A stretch of DNA of 64,000 bases, taken from contig NZ_LT629794.1 of NCBI RefSeq assembly GCF_900106075.1, positions 1,220,001-1,284,000 of the forward strand, given 5' to 3'. The notes beneath the pieces are model-generated. The model was given only the letters and a program-made list of their open reading frames with translations, ran no database searches and was not told the origin of the DNA. Made by a program: the position numbers and the translations under genes. Positions 1-8,987 of the stretch are shown here, one piece after another. This DNA comes from Polaribacter sp. Hel1_33_78 (GTDB lineage: Bacteria > Bacteroidota > Bacteroidia > Flavobacteriales > Flavobacteriaceae). Each line of letters starts with the position of its first letter. The stretch's first letter is position 1.

Positions 1-1554
1 ATCTTTAAAGTAGATAATAATCCACCTTCATCAGCAGAAAGTCAATTTACAAATTATGAAGGCTTACCAAACGATTATTATTTATGGCTTACAGGTAAAG
101 CAGGCGAAGCTTTAAGAGGTGAAATTAATCTGACTTCAAACCAACCTTCTTATCCTAATTTACCAGATATAACAAATTATTATGTGGAAGAATTTGGAGA
201 TGACACCAATACAGGAACAAGTCTAGGAACGGCCGTTTCAACTGTTAAAAAAGCTTACAATCTTGCAAAAGAAGGAAGTACAATTAATATCTCTGGAGCT
301 GTAATACAGAATTCTAAAATTTCAGTTCAAAAAAGCATGAATTTTATGGGCACAGATAATGCCATAATTTCACCAGATGCAAATAAACAAGATACAGACC
401 GATTATTTCATATTAGCAAACCAAATCTTAATGTTTCTTTTTCAGATATTACCTTTAAAGGAAACAAGGAATCATCAATTAATGGTGGAGCAATAAATAT
501 GAATACGAACTCTAATTTAACTTTTACCAATAGCATATTTGATGATAATTCTACAGGAGGCGTAGATAAAGCTGGTGGAGGTCTATTTTTTAGTGAAGGA
601 AATGTAACGATTACAAACTCAATTTTCAAAAATAATTTAGCTAGAGGAAATGGTGGTGCAATTAGTGGTTCTGGAGACGGAACTTTAACCATAACTAATT
701 CTTTATTTATAAATAATACAGCAGCAAATATTAACAAAATTGATGGAAATGGAGATAGAGCCAATGGTGGTGCAATAAATATTTTTGGAGATGGCAGAAA
801 AGTAATAATGTCTAAAAATACATTTTATAATAACCAAGCAACTTTTCAAGGCGGAGGTTTATATTTTGGTGGTTTAAATGCTACCAGTAATTTAGAAAAT
901 ATAACTGTTTTTGGTAACAAAGTAATCTTAACATCTGCAGAAGCAGGAAAAGCTGGTGGAATTAGAATTGAAGGAAATAGAAATTTCGAGATTAAAAACT
1001 CCTTGATTTATGACAATCTTTTAGGGGATACCATGAACCCAGAATCTGATATAAATATTGCTTCCGTAGTCCAATTAAACTTTATAAATTCATTGTCTGG
1101 TGTTTCTAAAGGTTTTGGACCAGATGACATGTATAGCTCCTCTAAAATAAAAGCAGCTTTAACTTCTTCTAATTTACATTTTAATGAAACATCTGGAAAA
1201 GTAGAATATGATATTGCACCAAATGGAGATAATACTCCTGTAGATTTTGGAACTGATGGAAATGATGCGGGTGCTTGGGACTCAATGTTTGTCTTGTCAC
1301 TTGACGATAACCAAGTTCCAAATGAGAAATTTAGCATTTATTATGATAAAACTGTAAAAAATATACAGATCATAACATCATTCACGTCATTGATGAAGGT
1401 TACAATTTACAATATAAATGGAAGTCAAGTAGTACTCAAAAACCAAATGGATGCAAAAGATGAAATTGATATTTCATATTTAGAAAGTGGAGTTTATATC
1501 CTAAAAGCGAATATCGAAGGGAAATATTTTTCACGAAAGTTTATTCTTTATTAA
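1..1554 (+). CDS. GH99/GH71-like hydrolase fused to beta-helix and T9SS sorting domain (5' truncated by window)
   Basis: The reading frame is open from base 1, so the true start lies outside the window; the GTG at 184 is internal. The first ~45 residues match the C-terminus of the enzyme at 8988-10286 almost position for position (IFKVDNNPP against IFKIDNNPP, EGLPNDYYLW against EGLPSDYYLW). The missing upstream part is therefore probably a GH99/71-like catalytic domain. From about codon 60 follows a right-handed parallel beta-helix rich in GGAI/GGGL and TITNSIFKNN-type turns, typical of choice-of-anchor Q proteins. The last ~70 residues (VTIYNINGSQV, LESGVYILKA, SRKFILY) are a type A C-terminal sorting domain for type IX secretion. 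The product is probably secreted or surface-attached. The neighbouring paralogue lacks the beta-helix and sorting domain, so this is a modular fusion. The catalytic residues are not visible. Confidence 0.8.
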   Translation: MFKVDNNPPSSAESQFTNYEGLPNDYYLWLTGKAGEALRGEINLTSNQPSYPNLPDITNYYVEEFGDDTNTGTSLGTAVSTVKKAYNLAKEGSTINISGAVIQNSKISVQKSMNFMGTDNAIISPDANKQDTDRLFHISKPNLNVSFSDITFKGNKESSINGGAINMNTNSNLTFTNSIFDDNSTGGVDKAGGGLFFSEGNVTITNSIFKNNLARGNGGAISGSGDGTLTITNSLFINNTAANINKIDGNGDRANGGAINIFGDGRKVIMSKNTFYNNQATFQGGGLYFGGLNATSNLENITVFGNKVILTSAEAGKAGGIRIEGNRNFEIKNSLIYDNLLGDTMNPESDINIASVVQLNFINSLSGVSKGFGPDDMYSSSKIKAALTSSNLHFNETSGKVEYDIAPNGDNTPVDFGTDGNDAGAWDSMFVLSLDDNQVPNEKFSIYYDKTVKNIQIITSFTSLMKVTIYNINGSQVVLKNQMDAKDEIDISYLESGVYILKANIEGKYFSRKFILY

Positions 1555-1571
1555 TAATAAATAAGGTAGTT

Positions 1572-2738
1572 ATGTTTAAAAAAAGTAGTGTTGTTTATTT
1601 ATTTTTATTTTTAAGTTTAGTTTTTAATGCGCAAGAAACTATAAAAGTAGAGGGTTTAATAGTTGATAAGGACAAATACCCAGTACCTTATGCTGCCGTT
1701 AGTATTTTATCGAAATCTATTGGAACCGCAAGTAATGATGATGGTGGTTTTGTTTTAAAATTAATTCAAGATAATCTTAAGGATTCCATTACAGTTTCTG
1801 CATTAGGTTTTAAAACTTTTACAATTAAAGTAGAAGATTTTATAGGACTTGACGAAAAAATAATTACCCTTGTTGAAGATGTAGTTTCCTTAGATGAAAT
1901 TACGTTAGTAGATTATAAATCTTATGTAAAAGATGCACTTAAAAATCTAAAAAATACAACTCAAAGAAAAGGACATCAACTAAATATTTTATACAGAAGG
2001 TTTTCGAATGAAAATGGTACTTCAAGGTTTTTAGTAGAGCATTACTTAAAAGTGTATGATAGAGGTCCAACTTCTAGCGAATTTGAGGAGATAGAAGTTG
2101 CAGAGTCCAGAAAATCGAATGATTATAGATTTGCAAAAAAGAAACAAAAGTTTCATGCTGCTGTAATGATTGCAAAACAAAACCCGCTAAGAAAAGGAAT
2201 TTATAGAAATGATTATAAATGGGAAGTTATAGATGATACCTCTTATGATGGTGAAGATGTTATTGTTGTTGAAGGTAAGCAAAAAGAAAATCCAAAGAAA
2301 TGGATAAAACTATACATTGGTATTGACACAAAGGGAATATACAAATTAGAAAATTACAATCTAAAAGCTGTTTATATTTATAAAAAAAATAAAGAAGGAA
2401 AATTAGTTTTAAGTTATCATAATAGGGAATATGTTTTTAATGAAAAAGTGACTCCATACATGAAAAAACTCTTAAAATTGAAAAGTAATATGATCAAATT
2501 ATCATATCGACATGAGGCTATAGTATTAGGTGTTGAGAATAATGGGAAAAAAATAAGAGTTCGTGATAATATTATTAAAGGAAAAGATATAGGCGATTAT
2601 AACATCGAATACAATTCAGACTTTTGGAAAAATATTAACCTACCACCCGACTCTAAATTTTATAAACGAAGTGCGAAACAGCTTGAGGAATTATTTGGCA
2701 TTCCATTAGAAAACCAATTTAAATTAATAAAGTATTAA
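1572..2738 (+). CDS. Exported protein with carboxypeptidase-regulatory-like domain, function unknown
   Basis: This is a 388-residue protein with a signal peptide ending near residue 20 (LVFNAQ). A CarboxypepD_reg-like beta-sandwich follows at about residues 24-105 (GLIVDKDKYPVPYAAVSI, then SNDDGGFVL), the same module that precedes SusC barrels, but here without a plug or barrel. The remaining ~280 residues are rich in lysine and tyrosine and I do not recognise a catalytic motif. They resemble the shorter relatives of DUF5686-type envelope proteins, a weak impression only. The start lies 17 bp after the preceding T9SS gene, so the two are probably co-transcribed, and it ends 178 bp before SusC. 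A role in the envelope is inferred from the signal peptide. Confidence 0.75.
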   Translation: MFKKSSVVYLFLFLSLVFNAQETIKVEGLIVDKDKYPVPYAAVSILSKSIGTASNDDGGFVLKLIQDNLKDSITVSALGFKTFTIKVEDFIGLDEKIITLVEDVVSLDEITLVDYKSYVKDALKNLKNTTQRKGHQLNILYRRFSNENGTSRFLVEHYLKVYDRGPTSSEFEEIEVAESRKSNDYRFAKKKQKFHAAVMIAKQNPLRKGIYRNDYKWEVIDDTSYDGEDVIVVEGKQKENPKKWIKLYIGIDTKGIYKLENYNLKAVYIYKKNKEGKLVLSYHNREYVFNEKVTPYMKKLLKLKSNMIKLSYRHEAIVLGVENNGKKIRVRDNIIKGKDIGDYNIEYNSDFWKNINLPPDSKFYKRSAKQLEELFGIPLENQFKLIKY

Positions 2739-2826
2739 AACGCAATCTAAGTTGCTTTACTGTTTTTAAGGATTTCTTAAATTATTTTATTTTTTTTGAG
2801 TTAATGCCAAGAAGTTAAGAAAATAT

Positions 2827-2841
2827 TAATCCTTAATTAAT
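2827..2841 (+). promoter_or_regulatory. 15-bp sequence upstream of susC, repeated at 25130-25144
   Basis: TAATCCTTAATTAAT lies 75 bp upstream of the susC start and 10 bp before a TTCATTTG stretch that resembles the Bacteroidota -7 box TAnnTTTG. The identical 15-mer occurs upstream of the GH92 at 25209. It could be an operator for a PUL regulator encoded outside the window. AT-rich composition makes chance a serious alternative. Confidence 0.25.
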
Positions 2842-2916
2842 GAAATATACTTCATTTGTTTAAATAAGTCAGTATTTATATTCACCCAATAAATTAAATC
2901 TATCGAAATTAAAATT

Positions 2917-5900
2917 ATGGAGAAATTAAAACTAAGTTTAATACTTCTTTTTTTTCCTTTGATTATTTTTTCTCAAAAAAATATCATTAAAGGAAAAATA
3001 ACAGATAAGACAGGAGAACCTCTTTTAGGTGTTTCTATATTACTAAAAGATAGTCAAATAGGGACCACTTCAGACTTAGATGGTAATTATAGTATTAATA
3101 CAAAAGAAAAGACTGAAGGAGTATTGATTTTTAACTATTTAGGATTTGCAGTTAAAAATGTCAACTTTACAAAAAACACAAAAGATCTTACTGTCGTATT
3201 AATAGAATCTGCTGAGCAATTGGAAGAAATAGTGGTGACAGCTCTTGGTATTAAAAGAGATAAAAAATCATTGTCTTACTCCACTCAGGGAGTTAATACG
3301 GAAGACATGACGGAGGCTAGATCTTCTAATTTCTTAAATGCTTTATCAGGTAAGGCAGCTGGTGTGCAAATCACAAATTCATCGACTCCAACAGGTTCAA
3401 CGAGAGTAATTATTAGAGGCTTAACTTCTATAACAGGTAACAATCAGCCTTTATACATTTTAGACGGTGTCCCTTTAGATAGTTCATCGGGTGATGCAGG
3501 TGTTTCTGTTTGGGATGAAGGAGATGATATTGACTTAGGAAGCCCAATATCTGGTATTAATCCAGATGATATTGATTCTATTCAAATTTTAAAAGGTGCA
3601 AACGCATCTGCGCTATATGGTTCTAGAGCTTCTAATGGTGTAGTAATTATTACAACTAAAAAAGCTAAAAAGGGTACTAGTAAAATAAATGTAAATGTCA
3701 ATTCTAACCTATCTATTGTTTCAAACAGAGAATATCCAAATTATCAATATTCTTATGGTGCAGGTAATGGTGGACGATTGGTACAAAATACGGGACAACT
3801 AGATCCCACAACTGGATTGCCAATGGTTGGTTCCTACAATAGAGCTTATGGAGCACCTTTTTTAGGGCAGCAGGTACTAGATTATAATGGTACTGTTGGT
3901 ACTTATGCTCCAGATATAAATAATGTAAAAGATTTATATCAGACTGGTGTTGTAAATACCAACACATTTTCAATTAGCAGAGCAACAGATAAAAATACAT
4001 TAAGGTTTTCTTATGGTAAGACAATTGGAGATCATGTAATTAAAAGAATGGAAGAAATTAACAGAGATAATATTGCTCTGCGCATGTCACAAAATATTAC
4101 AGATAAGTTAACGGCTAATGTTAGTTTTATATATACGCATCAAAAAGTAAATAACAGAATGTATCAAAATGGGAGTAATAGAAACCCAGCCAATAACTAC
4201 ATGTATATGTTACCAAATATGTCTCAATCTAATTTACTTCCTTATATAAATGAGAATAATGAAGCTTTCCAATATGAGGGAGATTTTAATAACCCTTATT
4301 GGAATATATTTGAAAATAGTAATCAAGATATTACCAATAGAGTTGTAGCTAATATAACTTTAAATTGGACAATATTAAAAGGGCTAAAACTTAAAACTAG
4401 AATTAATGGTGCAATAAATAATGTAGATAGACAAGAGTTCAATAACAAAGGAGCCGATTATGACCCCAATGGTTTATATAGAGAAGTAAATATTTCAAGA
4501 GAAAATTGGAATTATGAAGCAATCTTAAATTATACAAAGAAATTTAACGATTTGTCATTAGTTTCTTTAATAGGCGTAAATCGATTTGATGTAAGAACAG
4601 ACGGAAATAGGTTAACTGCTATTTCGTTAGTTGAGAGAGATATTATGAGTTTATCAAATGGTGATGAATTTGCACCTGAAATTTTTATTAATAATAATAA
4701 AAGAATAAACTCAGTATATGGTTCCGTTTCTTTAGGATACCAAAAAACATATTTTTTAGATTTCACAGCAAGAAATGATTGGGCCTCAACTTTACCAGCA
4801 AGTAATAATTCTTACTTCTATCCTTCCGTAGGTGGTACAATATTATTTTCAGAATTTATTCCTAGAAATGATATTTTAACTTTCGGGAAAATTAGAGCTT
4901 CCTATGCACAAGTTGGTAACGATACCGGTTTTAATCAAATTAGAAATAGCTATGTCCAAGGAGGTAATTACAATAATACAGATTGGGTAGCATTAGAAAG
5001 AATAAGAAAAAATTTAGAGTTAAAACCAGAATTAACTTCATCAACAGAATTTGGTATTGAAGCAAAGTTTTTCAATAATAGAATTTCTTTTGATGGTACT
5101 TATTATAAATCATCTACAAACAATCAAATTATAAATGTTTCAACTACGCCAACATCTGGTTTTGTAGGGAAATTTTTGAATGCAGGAGAGATTCAAAATG
5201 AAGGAATGGAATTATTTTTATCTGCTAAACTATTTGACAAAAAGTTTAAATGGTCAACAGATATTAACTGGTCTAAAAACGAATCATTTGTAGCCTCACT
5301 TTTTGATGGTGTAGAAAGCAGATTAGTAAGAAGCTGGTTTAATGTAGGTGTATTTGCAGAGGTAGGGGAGCCTTTTGGTAATATTAGAGGAAATTCTCAA
5401 CTAGTTGACCCAGAAACGGGTACACCATTGGTGTTAGCTAATGGAAGGGCAGCTTGGGAGTCTAATCAATTATTAGGAAATGCACAACCAGATTGGATAG
5501 GGAGTATACGAAACTCATTTTCTTACAAAGGCTTCAGTTTAAATTTTTTAGTTGATGTTAAAATGGGAGGAGATTTATACTCCGGAACAATGGCCAAAAC
5601 CTATAATCATGGTGTGCACGCTGGCACTCTAGAAGGAAGAGAAGAGTGGTTATTATCAACATTAATACTAGGAGAGAATAATAACGAAAGGCAAGGAAGG
5701 GGTTTATTTGGAAATAACTATGCGGATTCCGATAGGCCAAAAGGTAGAATTTATGAAAATTCAGCTTTAGGAGTGCAAGATGCTGATGGAAACTGGGCCG
5801 CAGAAAGAGACGCTAATGGAGAAATTATTTACACACAAAGGTGGTTAAATCCACAAGTATATGGTTTTGATGGTCTTCAAGATCAAAGAAGGTTTGTCTA

Positions 5901-6150
5901 TGATGCTTCTTATGTAAAATTGAGAGAAGTTACTTTTGGTTACAACATACCACATAGATTAATTAAAAAAATAAAAATAAAGAATGCTAAAATTTCTGTT
6001 GTTGGTAGAAATTTATGGACTATTTATAGGAATACACCACAAGGAATAGACCCGGAATCAGGTACAACATCTGGTAATGGGCAGGGTATAGAATATGGTT
6101 CTTTCTTGCCTACAAGAACTTTTGGTGTTAATGTAAAACTAGTATTTTAA
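2917..6150 (+). CDS. susC: SusC-like TonB-dependent outer-membrane glycan transporter
   Basis: At 1077 residues this has the usual SusC size. A signal peptide (residues 1-20, ending IIFSQ) is followed by a carboxypeptidase-regulatory domain (about 23-98), a TonB-box-like segment EEIVVTALG (103-111), the plug with GVQITNSS and VIIRGLTS motifs and LYILDGVPLD, and a 22-stranded barrel ending in VNVKLVF. It imports oligosaccharides across the outer membrane using the TonB proton-motive coupling. The susD partner follows after 17 bp, which is the defining PUL arrangement. The 178-bp upstream gap holds the likely promoter. The specific ligand cannot be read from the sequence; alpha-mannan oligosaccharide is inferred from the neighbouring enzymes. 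Confidence 0.96.
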   Translation: MEKLKLSLILLFFPLIIFSQKNIIKGKITDKTGEPLLGVSILLKDSQIGTTSDLDGNYSINTKEKTEGVLIFNYLGFAVKNVNFTKNTKDLTVVLIESAEQLEEIVVTALGIKRDKKSLSYSTQGVNTEDMTEARSSNFLNALSGKAAGVQITNSSTPTGSTRVIIRGLTSITGNNQPLYILDGVPLDSSSGDAGVSVWDEGDDIDLGSPISGINPDDIDSIQILKGANASALYGSRASNGVVIITTKKAKKGTSKINVNVNSNLSIVSNREYPNYQYSYGAGNGGRLVQNTGQLDPTTGLPMVGSYNRAYGAPFLGQQVLDYNGTVGTYAPDINNVKDLYQTGVVNTNTFSISRATDKNTLRFSYGKTIGDHVIKRMEEINRDNIALRMSQNITDKLTANVSFIYTHQKVNNRMYQNGSNRNPANNYMYMLPNMSQSNLLPYINENNEAFQYEGDFNNPYWNIFENSNQDITNRVVANITLNWTILKGLKLKTRINGAINNVDRQEFNNKGADYDPNGLYREVNISRENWNYEAILNYTKKFNDLSLVSLIGVNRFDVRTDGNRLTAISLVERDIMSLSNGDEFAPEIFINNNKRINSVYGSVSLGYQKTYFLDFTARNDWASTLPASNNSYFYPSVGGTILFSEFIPRNDILTFGKIRASYAQVGNDTGFNQIRNSYVQGGNYNNTDWVALERIRKNLELKPELTSSTEFGIEAKFFNNRISFDGTYYKSSTNNQIINVSTTPTSGFVGKFLNAGEIQNEGMELFLSAKLFDKKFKWSTDINWSKNESFVASLFDGVESRLVRSWFNVGVFAEVGEPFGNIRGNSQLVDPETGTPLVLANGRAAWESNQLLGNAQPDWIGSIRNSFSYKGFSLNFLVDVKMGGDLYSGTMAKTYNHGVHAGTLEGREEWLLSTLILGENNNERQGRGLFGNNYADSDRPKGRIYENSALGVQDADGNWAAERDANGEIIYTQRWLNPQVYGFDGLQDQRRFVYDASYVKLREVTFGYNIPHRLIKKIKIKNAKISVVGRNLWTIYRNTPQGIDPESGTTSGNGQGIEYGSFLPTRTFGVNVKLVF

Positions 6151-6167
6151 CTAAAAAAATAAAGAAA

Positions 6168-7895
6168 ATGAGATTTTTAACCAAATTATTATTGTTTACT
6201 TTTTTGTTAACAATATTAGATTCATGCACAAACAAATTTGAAGAAATTAATACAAATCCAGATGCAATTTCAGTAGCCTCACCTGAAGAACTTTTTGCAG
6301 GCACTGTAAAAAAAGGATTAGATTTAATTGGTGGTACTTTGAACGACCAAATGTTTAATACGTATGCTAGTTATTATGGTGGTAAAGGAGGCCAATTTAA
6401 TAGATACTTTTATACAGAATCGGGGCTAGATAATTTTTGGAGGCAGTTTTATGTAGATGTTTTGAAAAATAATCAAGATATTATTGATAATTATAGTAAC
6501 GACCTAAGCTATACGAATAGAGTGTATATATCAAAAATATGGAAAAGTTATGTGTATTCAGTCTTAGTGTCAACTTTTGGAGCTGTTCCTTATGAAGATG
6601 CCTCTAAAGGTATGCTGGCAAATAGATATTCATCTGAAGAATTTATTTATACTGATATTTTAAATGTTTTAAAAGAAGCTGGAGAAAATATGGATCCCAA
6701 TGGAGATGCACTCTTGCAGGACCCAGTTTTTAATGGAGATAATACAAAATGGATAAAGTTTGCAAATTCACTTCGCTTAAAGATTGCTTTAAGAATTTCT
6801 GAAGGTTTCCCTGCTTTGGCTCAGCAACATGGTTCTGAAGCTATGGCAAATGAAAACAATCTTTTAAGCGAAAATTTAGATAATGTAGCTCTAAAGTGGG
6901 GTCTAGAAGAAGAAAATTGGTCGTTTAATTATCGGAGATATATATTTATAACTGCAAATCAAGATGTAGTTCCCTATATTAATCTAAATTATTTATTAAA
7001 CTTAAAAACATACAGAGACCCAAGATTAGTAGCGTTAATTGAACCATCTTTAAGTCCTTTAACTATTAGGGATGAGGTGTTTAAGTCTGGTTCTATAACA
7101 GAAAAAATTATTGTAGAATATGAGCTACCATATTTTGGAAGACCTCTTGGAGGTAATGCTACTGTAGATGGATGGGATTTAAATGGGAATGACAACATTC
7201 TTAACGGAGTTGAAACTAGAAGATATAGCAGGCCTAAAGTAGATGTGTTTATGGCTCAAGATATGAGCTATAATCTTATTACGTATGCAGAATTAAATTT
7301 TATAAAAGCAGAAGCTCAACTAAAAGGCTGGGGAGGCTCTAAAACAGCAGAACAATATTATTATGATGGTATTGATGCTTCTTTTCAACAGTATGGAGTT
7401 ACAGGAGAAAATGAGTACAAAAACAGAGATGGCATCAAATGGGGGACTTCAAGCACTGGTGATAGACATTTATTCGGTGTGGTAAACAGCGGTATTTCTG
7501 CGAACTCTTTAGATAAAATTACAAGACAACGTTGGCTAGCTAGTTTTAATCAAGGTCATGATATATGGTGTATGCAGAAAAGAACAAGACTGCTGCCTCT
7601 TATCGATCAATTTGCACCAGATGGAGCACTTGGATTAGATTATGCGTCCTTACCAGAAAGAATGGCATATCCACCATTTTCAGAAAGTGTATTAAATAAC
7701 GATGGTTTTCAAGAAGCCGTTTCCAACTTATCGCAAGGTAATTCATTATATAGTGAACTTAAAATTAACAAACCATATACACCAACAAAATGGGAAACAA
7801 TTATCCCTGAATTTAATCAAGAATTTGCAAATAATTTTTATGGAGACTCAGAGGATGATTTAATTGCCGCTGGAATAACCTATACAATACTATAA
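6168..7895 (+). CDS. susD: SusD/RagB-like surface glycan-binding lipoprotein
   Basis: The 575-residue lipoprotein has its lipobox cysteine at residue 20 (ILDSC). After it comes FEEINTNPDA, the typical opening of the SusD-like_2 branch. The helical TPR-like scaffold continues with YVYSVLVSTFGAVPYEDA and closes with DKITRQRWLASFNQGHDIW, both common in this family. It is expected to sit as a lid on SusC at the outer face of the outer membrane and to capture glycan. It is directly downstream of susC, and 7 bp before the GH99-like lipoprotein, so all are in one operon. Confidence 0.95.
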   Translation: MRFLTKLLLFTFLLTILDSCTNKFEEINTNPDAISVASPEELFAGTVKKGLDLIGGTLNDQMFNTYASYYGGKGGQFNRYFYTESGLDNFWRQFYVDVLKNNQDIIDNYSNDLSYTNRVYISKIWKSYVYSVLVSTFGAVPYEDASKGMLANRYSSEEFIYTDILNVLKEAGENMDPNGDALLQDPVFNGDNTKWIKFANSLRLKIALRISEGFPALAQQHGSEAMANENNLLSENLDNVALKWGLEEENWSFNYRRYIFITANQDVVPYINLNYLLNLKTYRDPRLVALIEPSLSPLTIRDEVFKSGSITEKIIVEYELPYFGRPLGGNATVDGWDLNGNDNILNGVETRRYSRPKVDVFMAQDMSYNLITYAELNFIKAEAQLKGWGGSKTAEQYYYDGIDASFQQYGVTGENEYKNRDGIKWGTSSTGDRHLFGVVNSGISANSLDKITRQRWLASFNQGHDIWCMQKRTRLLPLIDQFAPDGALGLDYASLPERMAYPPFSESVLNNDGFQEAVSNLSQGNSLYSELKINKPYTPTKWETIIPEFNQEFANNFYGDSEDDLIAAGITYTIL

Positions 7896-7902
7896 ATATA
7901 TT

Positions 7903-8976
7903 ATGAAAAATATAAAAAAAATATTACTACTAATAATCTTAATGATATCTTTTTCATGTACTGAAGATAATATTGCAATAGAAGATTCTTTTTTAAATTA
8001 TGACATCCCTATTGTATCTGTAACTTCAGACTATATTGTTGGAGCACAGTATAGTAGGTTTATTAGAAGAAGTACAGTCCCTGAGGAACCTACTATTGGT
8101 GTTTATAATCCTAATGTATCAGATCCTGCTGTCTATGAAGAACATGTAAAACAGGCACAAATAGCAGGTATAGATTTTTTTATCTTTCAATTTAGATCTG
8201 CAAATAATCAAAATCAAAACAATCAAGACACTACGTTTATTAATGAACTACAAGCGGCACCAAATGCAGGAGATGTAAATTTTGCACTATCCTATAATTT
8301 TGGGAACATGGGGTTAAATAACAATAATAGAATTGAATCAAAAGGTCTTGTTCAAAGGTTTATTGATGATTTTAAATTGATGACACCATTTTTTGATCAA
8401 ACTAATTATATGAAAGTTGATGGGAAAAATGTGGTGTATCTTTTAAATAGCCACAATTTACATTCTGATGATAATGCAGCTCTATATCAGCAAATGAGGG
8501 CAGAGTTAACTGATCTTGGTGTTGAGCTATATTTAATTGGTATGCAAAATGAATGGACACCAACTTTAAGATATGATTTTAGGTTTGTAAACGGAGTTGA
8601 CGCCGTTACACATGCAACCTATGCTGCAGTGAATAAGAATTTGTATGATAGAATAATTAATTTTCACAAATTCATGGATCAAGCATGGTTGTATCATAAA
8701 GAAACTTTTGAAAAATATAATATTGAATACATTCCTACAATATCTCCATCTATAAATTTAAAAATAATAAATGGAGGAAGTAATATTAATGTGTTTGATA
8801 AGGATGCGCCTTGGTTTAGAGCAAATTGCAACGTAGCAAGAAGAGCCGCTGGAACTAACAAGATTGTCTTAGTTGATTCTTTTAACGATTGGAATAGAGG
8901 AACACAACTTGAATCTGCAACTTCTTACGGAGAACAATATCTTCAAATATTAAGAGAAGAGTTTAAGACAAATTAA
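7903..8976 (+). CDS. GH99/WbsX-like surface lipoprotein with altered catalytic pair
   Basis: This is a 357-residue lipoprotein (Cys19 in ISFSCTEDN; the acidic residues after the Cys suit surface export in Bacteroidota). It follows the GH99/WbsX-like TIM-barrel pattern: IGVYNPNVSDPAVYEEH, then QAQIAGIDFFIFQF, and near the end SFNDWNRGTQLESA followed by YGEQYLQIL. In GH99 endo-mannosidases the corresponding motif is NEWxEGTxIE, where the two glutamates three residues apart are catalytic. Here they read D329 and R332. It sits in the slot after SusD usually taken by a SusE-type surface glycan-binding protein. It may be a binding protein derived from a GH99 enzyme, or an enzyme with a different mechanism. 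The fold call is moderate, and loss of activity is an inference. Confidence 0.72.
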   Translation: MKNIKKILLLIILMISFSCTEDNIAIEDSFLNYDIPIVSVTSDYIVGAQYSRFIRRSTVPEEPTIGVYNPNVSDPAVYEEHVKQAQIAGIDFFIFQFRSANNQNQNNQDTTFINELQAAPNAGDVNFALSYNFGNMGLNNNNRIESKGLVQRFIDDFKLMTPFFDQTNYMKVDGKNVVYLLNSHNLHSDDNAALYQQMRAELTDLGVELYLIGMQNEWTPTLRYDFRFVNGVDAVTHATYAAVNKNLYDRIINFHKFMDQAWLYHKETFEKYNIEYIPTISPSINLKIINGGSNINVFDKDAPWFRANCNVARRAAGTNKIVLVDSFNDWNRGTQLESATSYGEQYLQILREEFKTN

Positions 8977-8987
8977 TTCATTTTTAT

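Noticed and set aside
2739..2916. Strong rho-independent terminator after the 1572-2738 gene
   Set aside because: The hairpin potential near 2740-2770 is short and AT-rich and not convincing.
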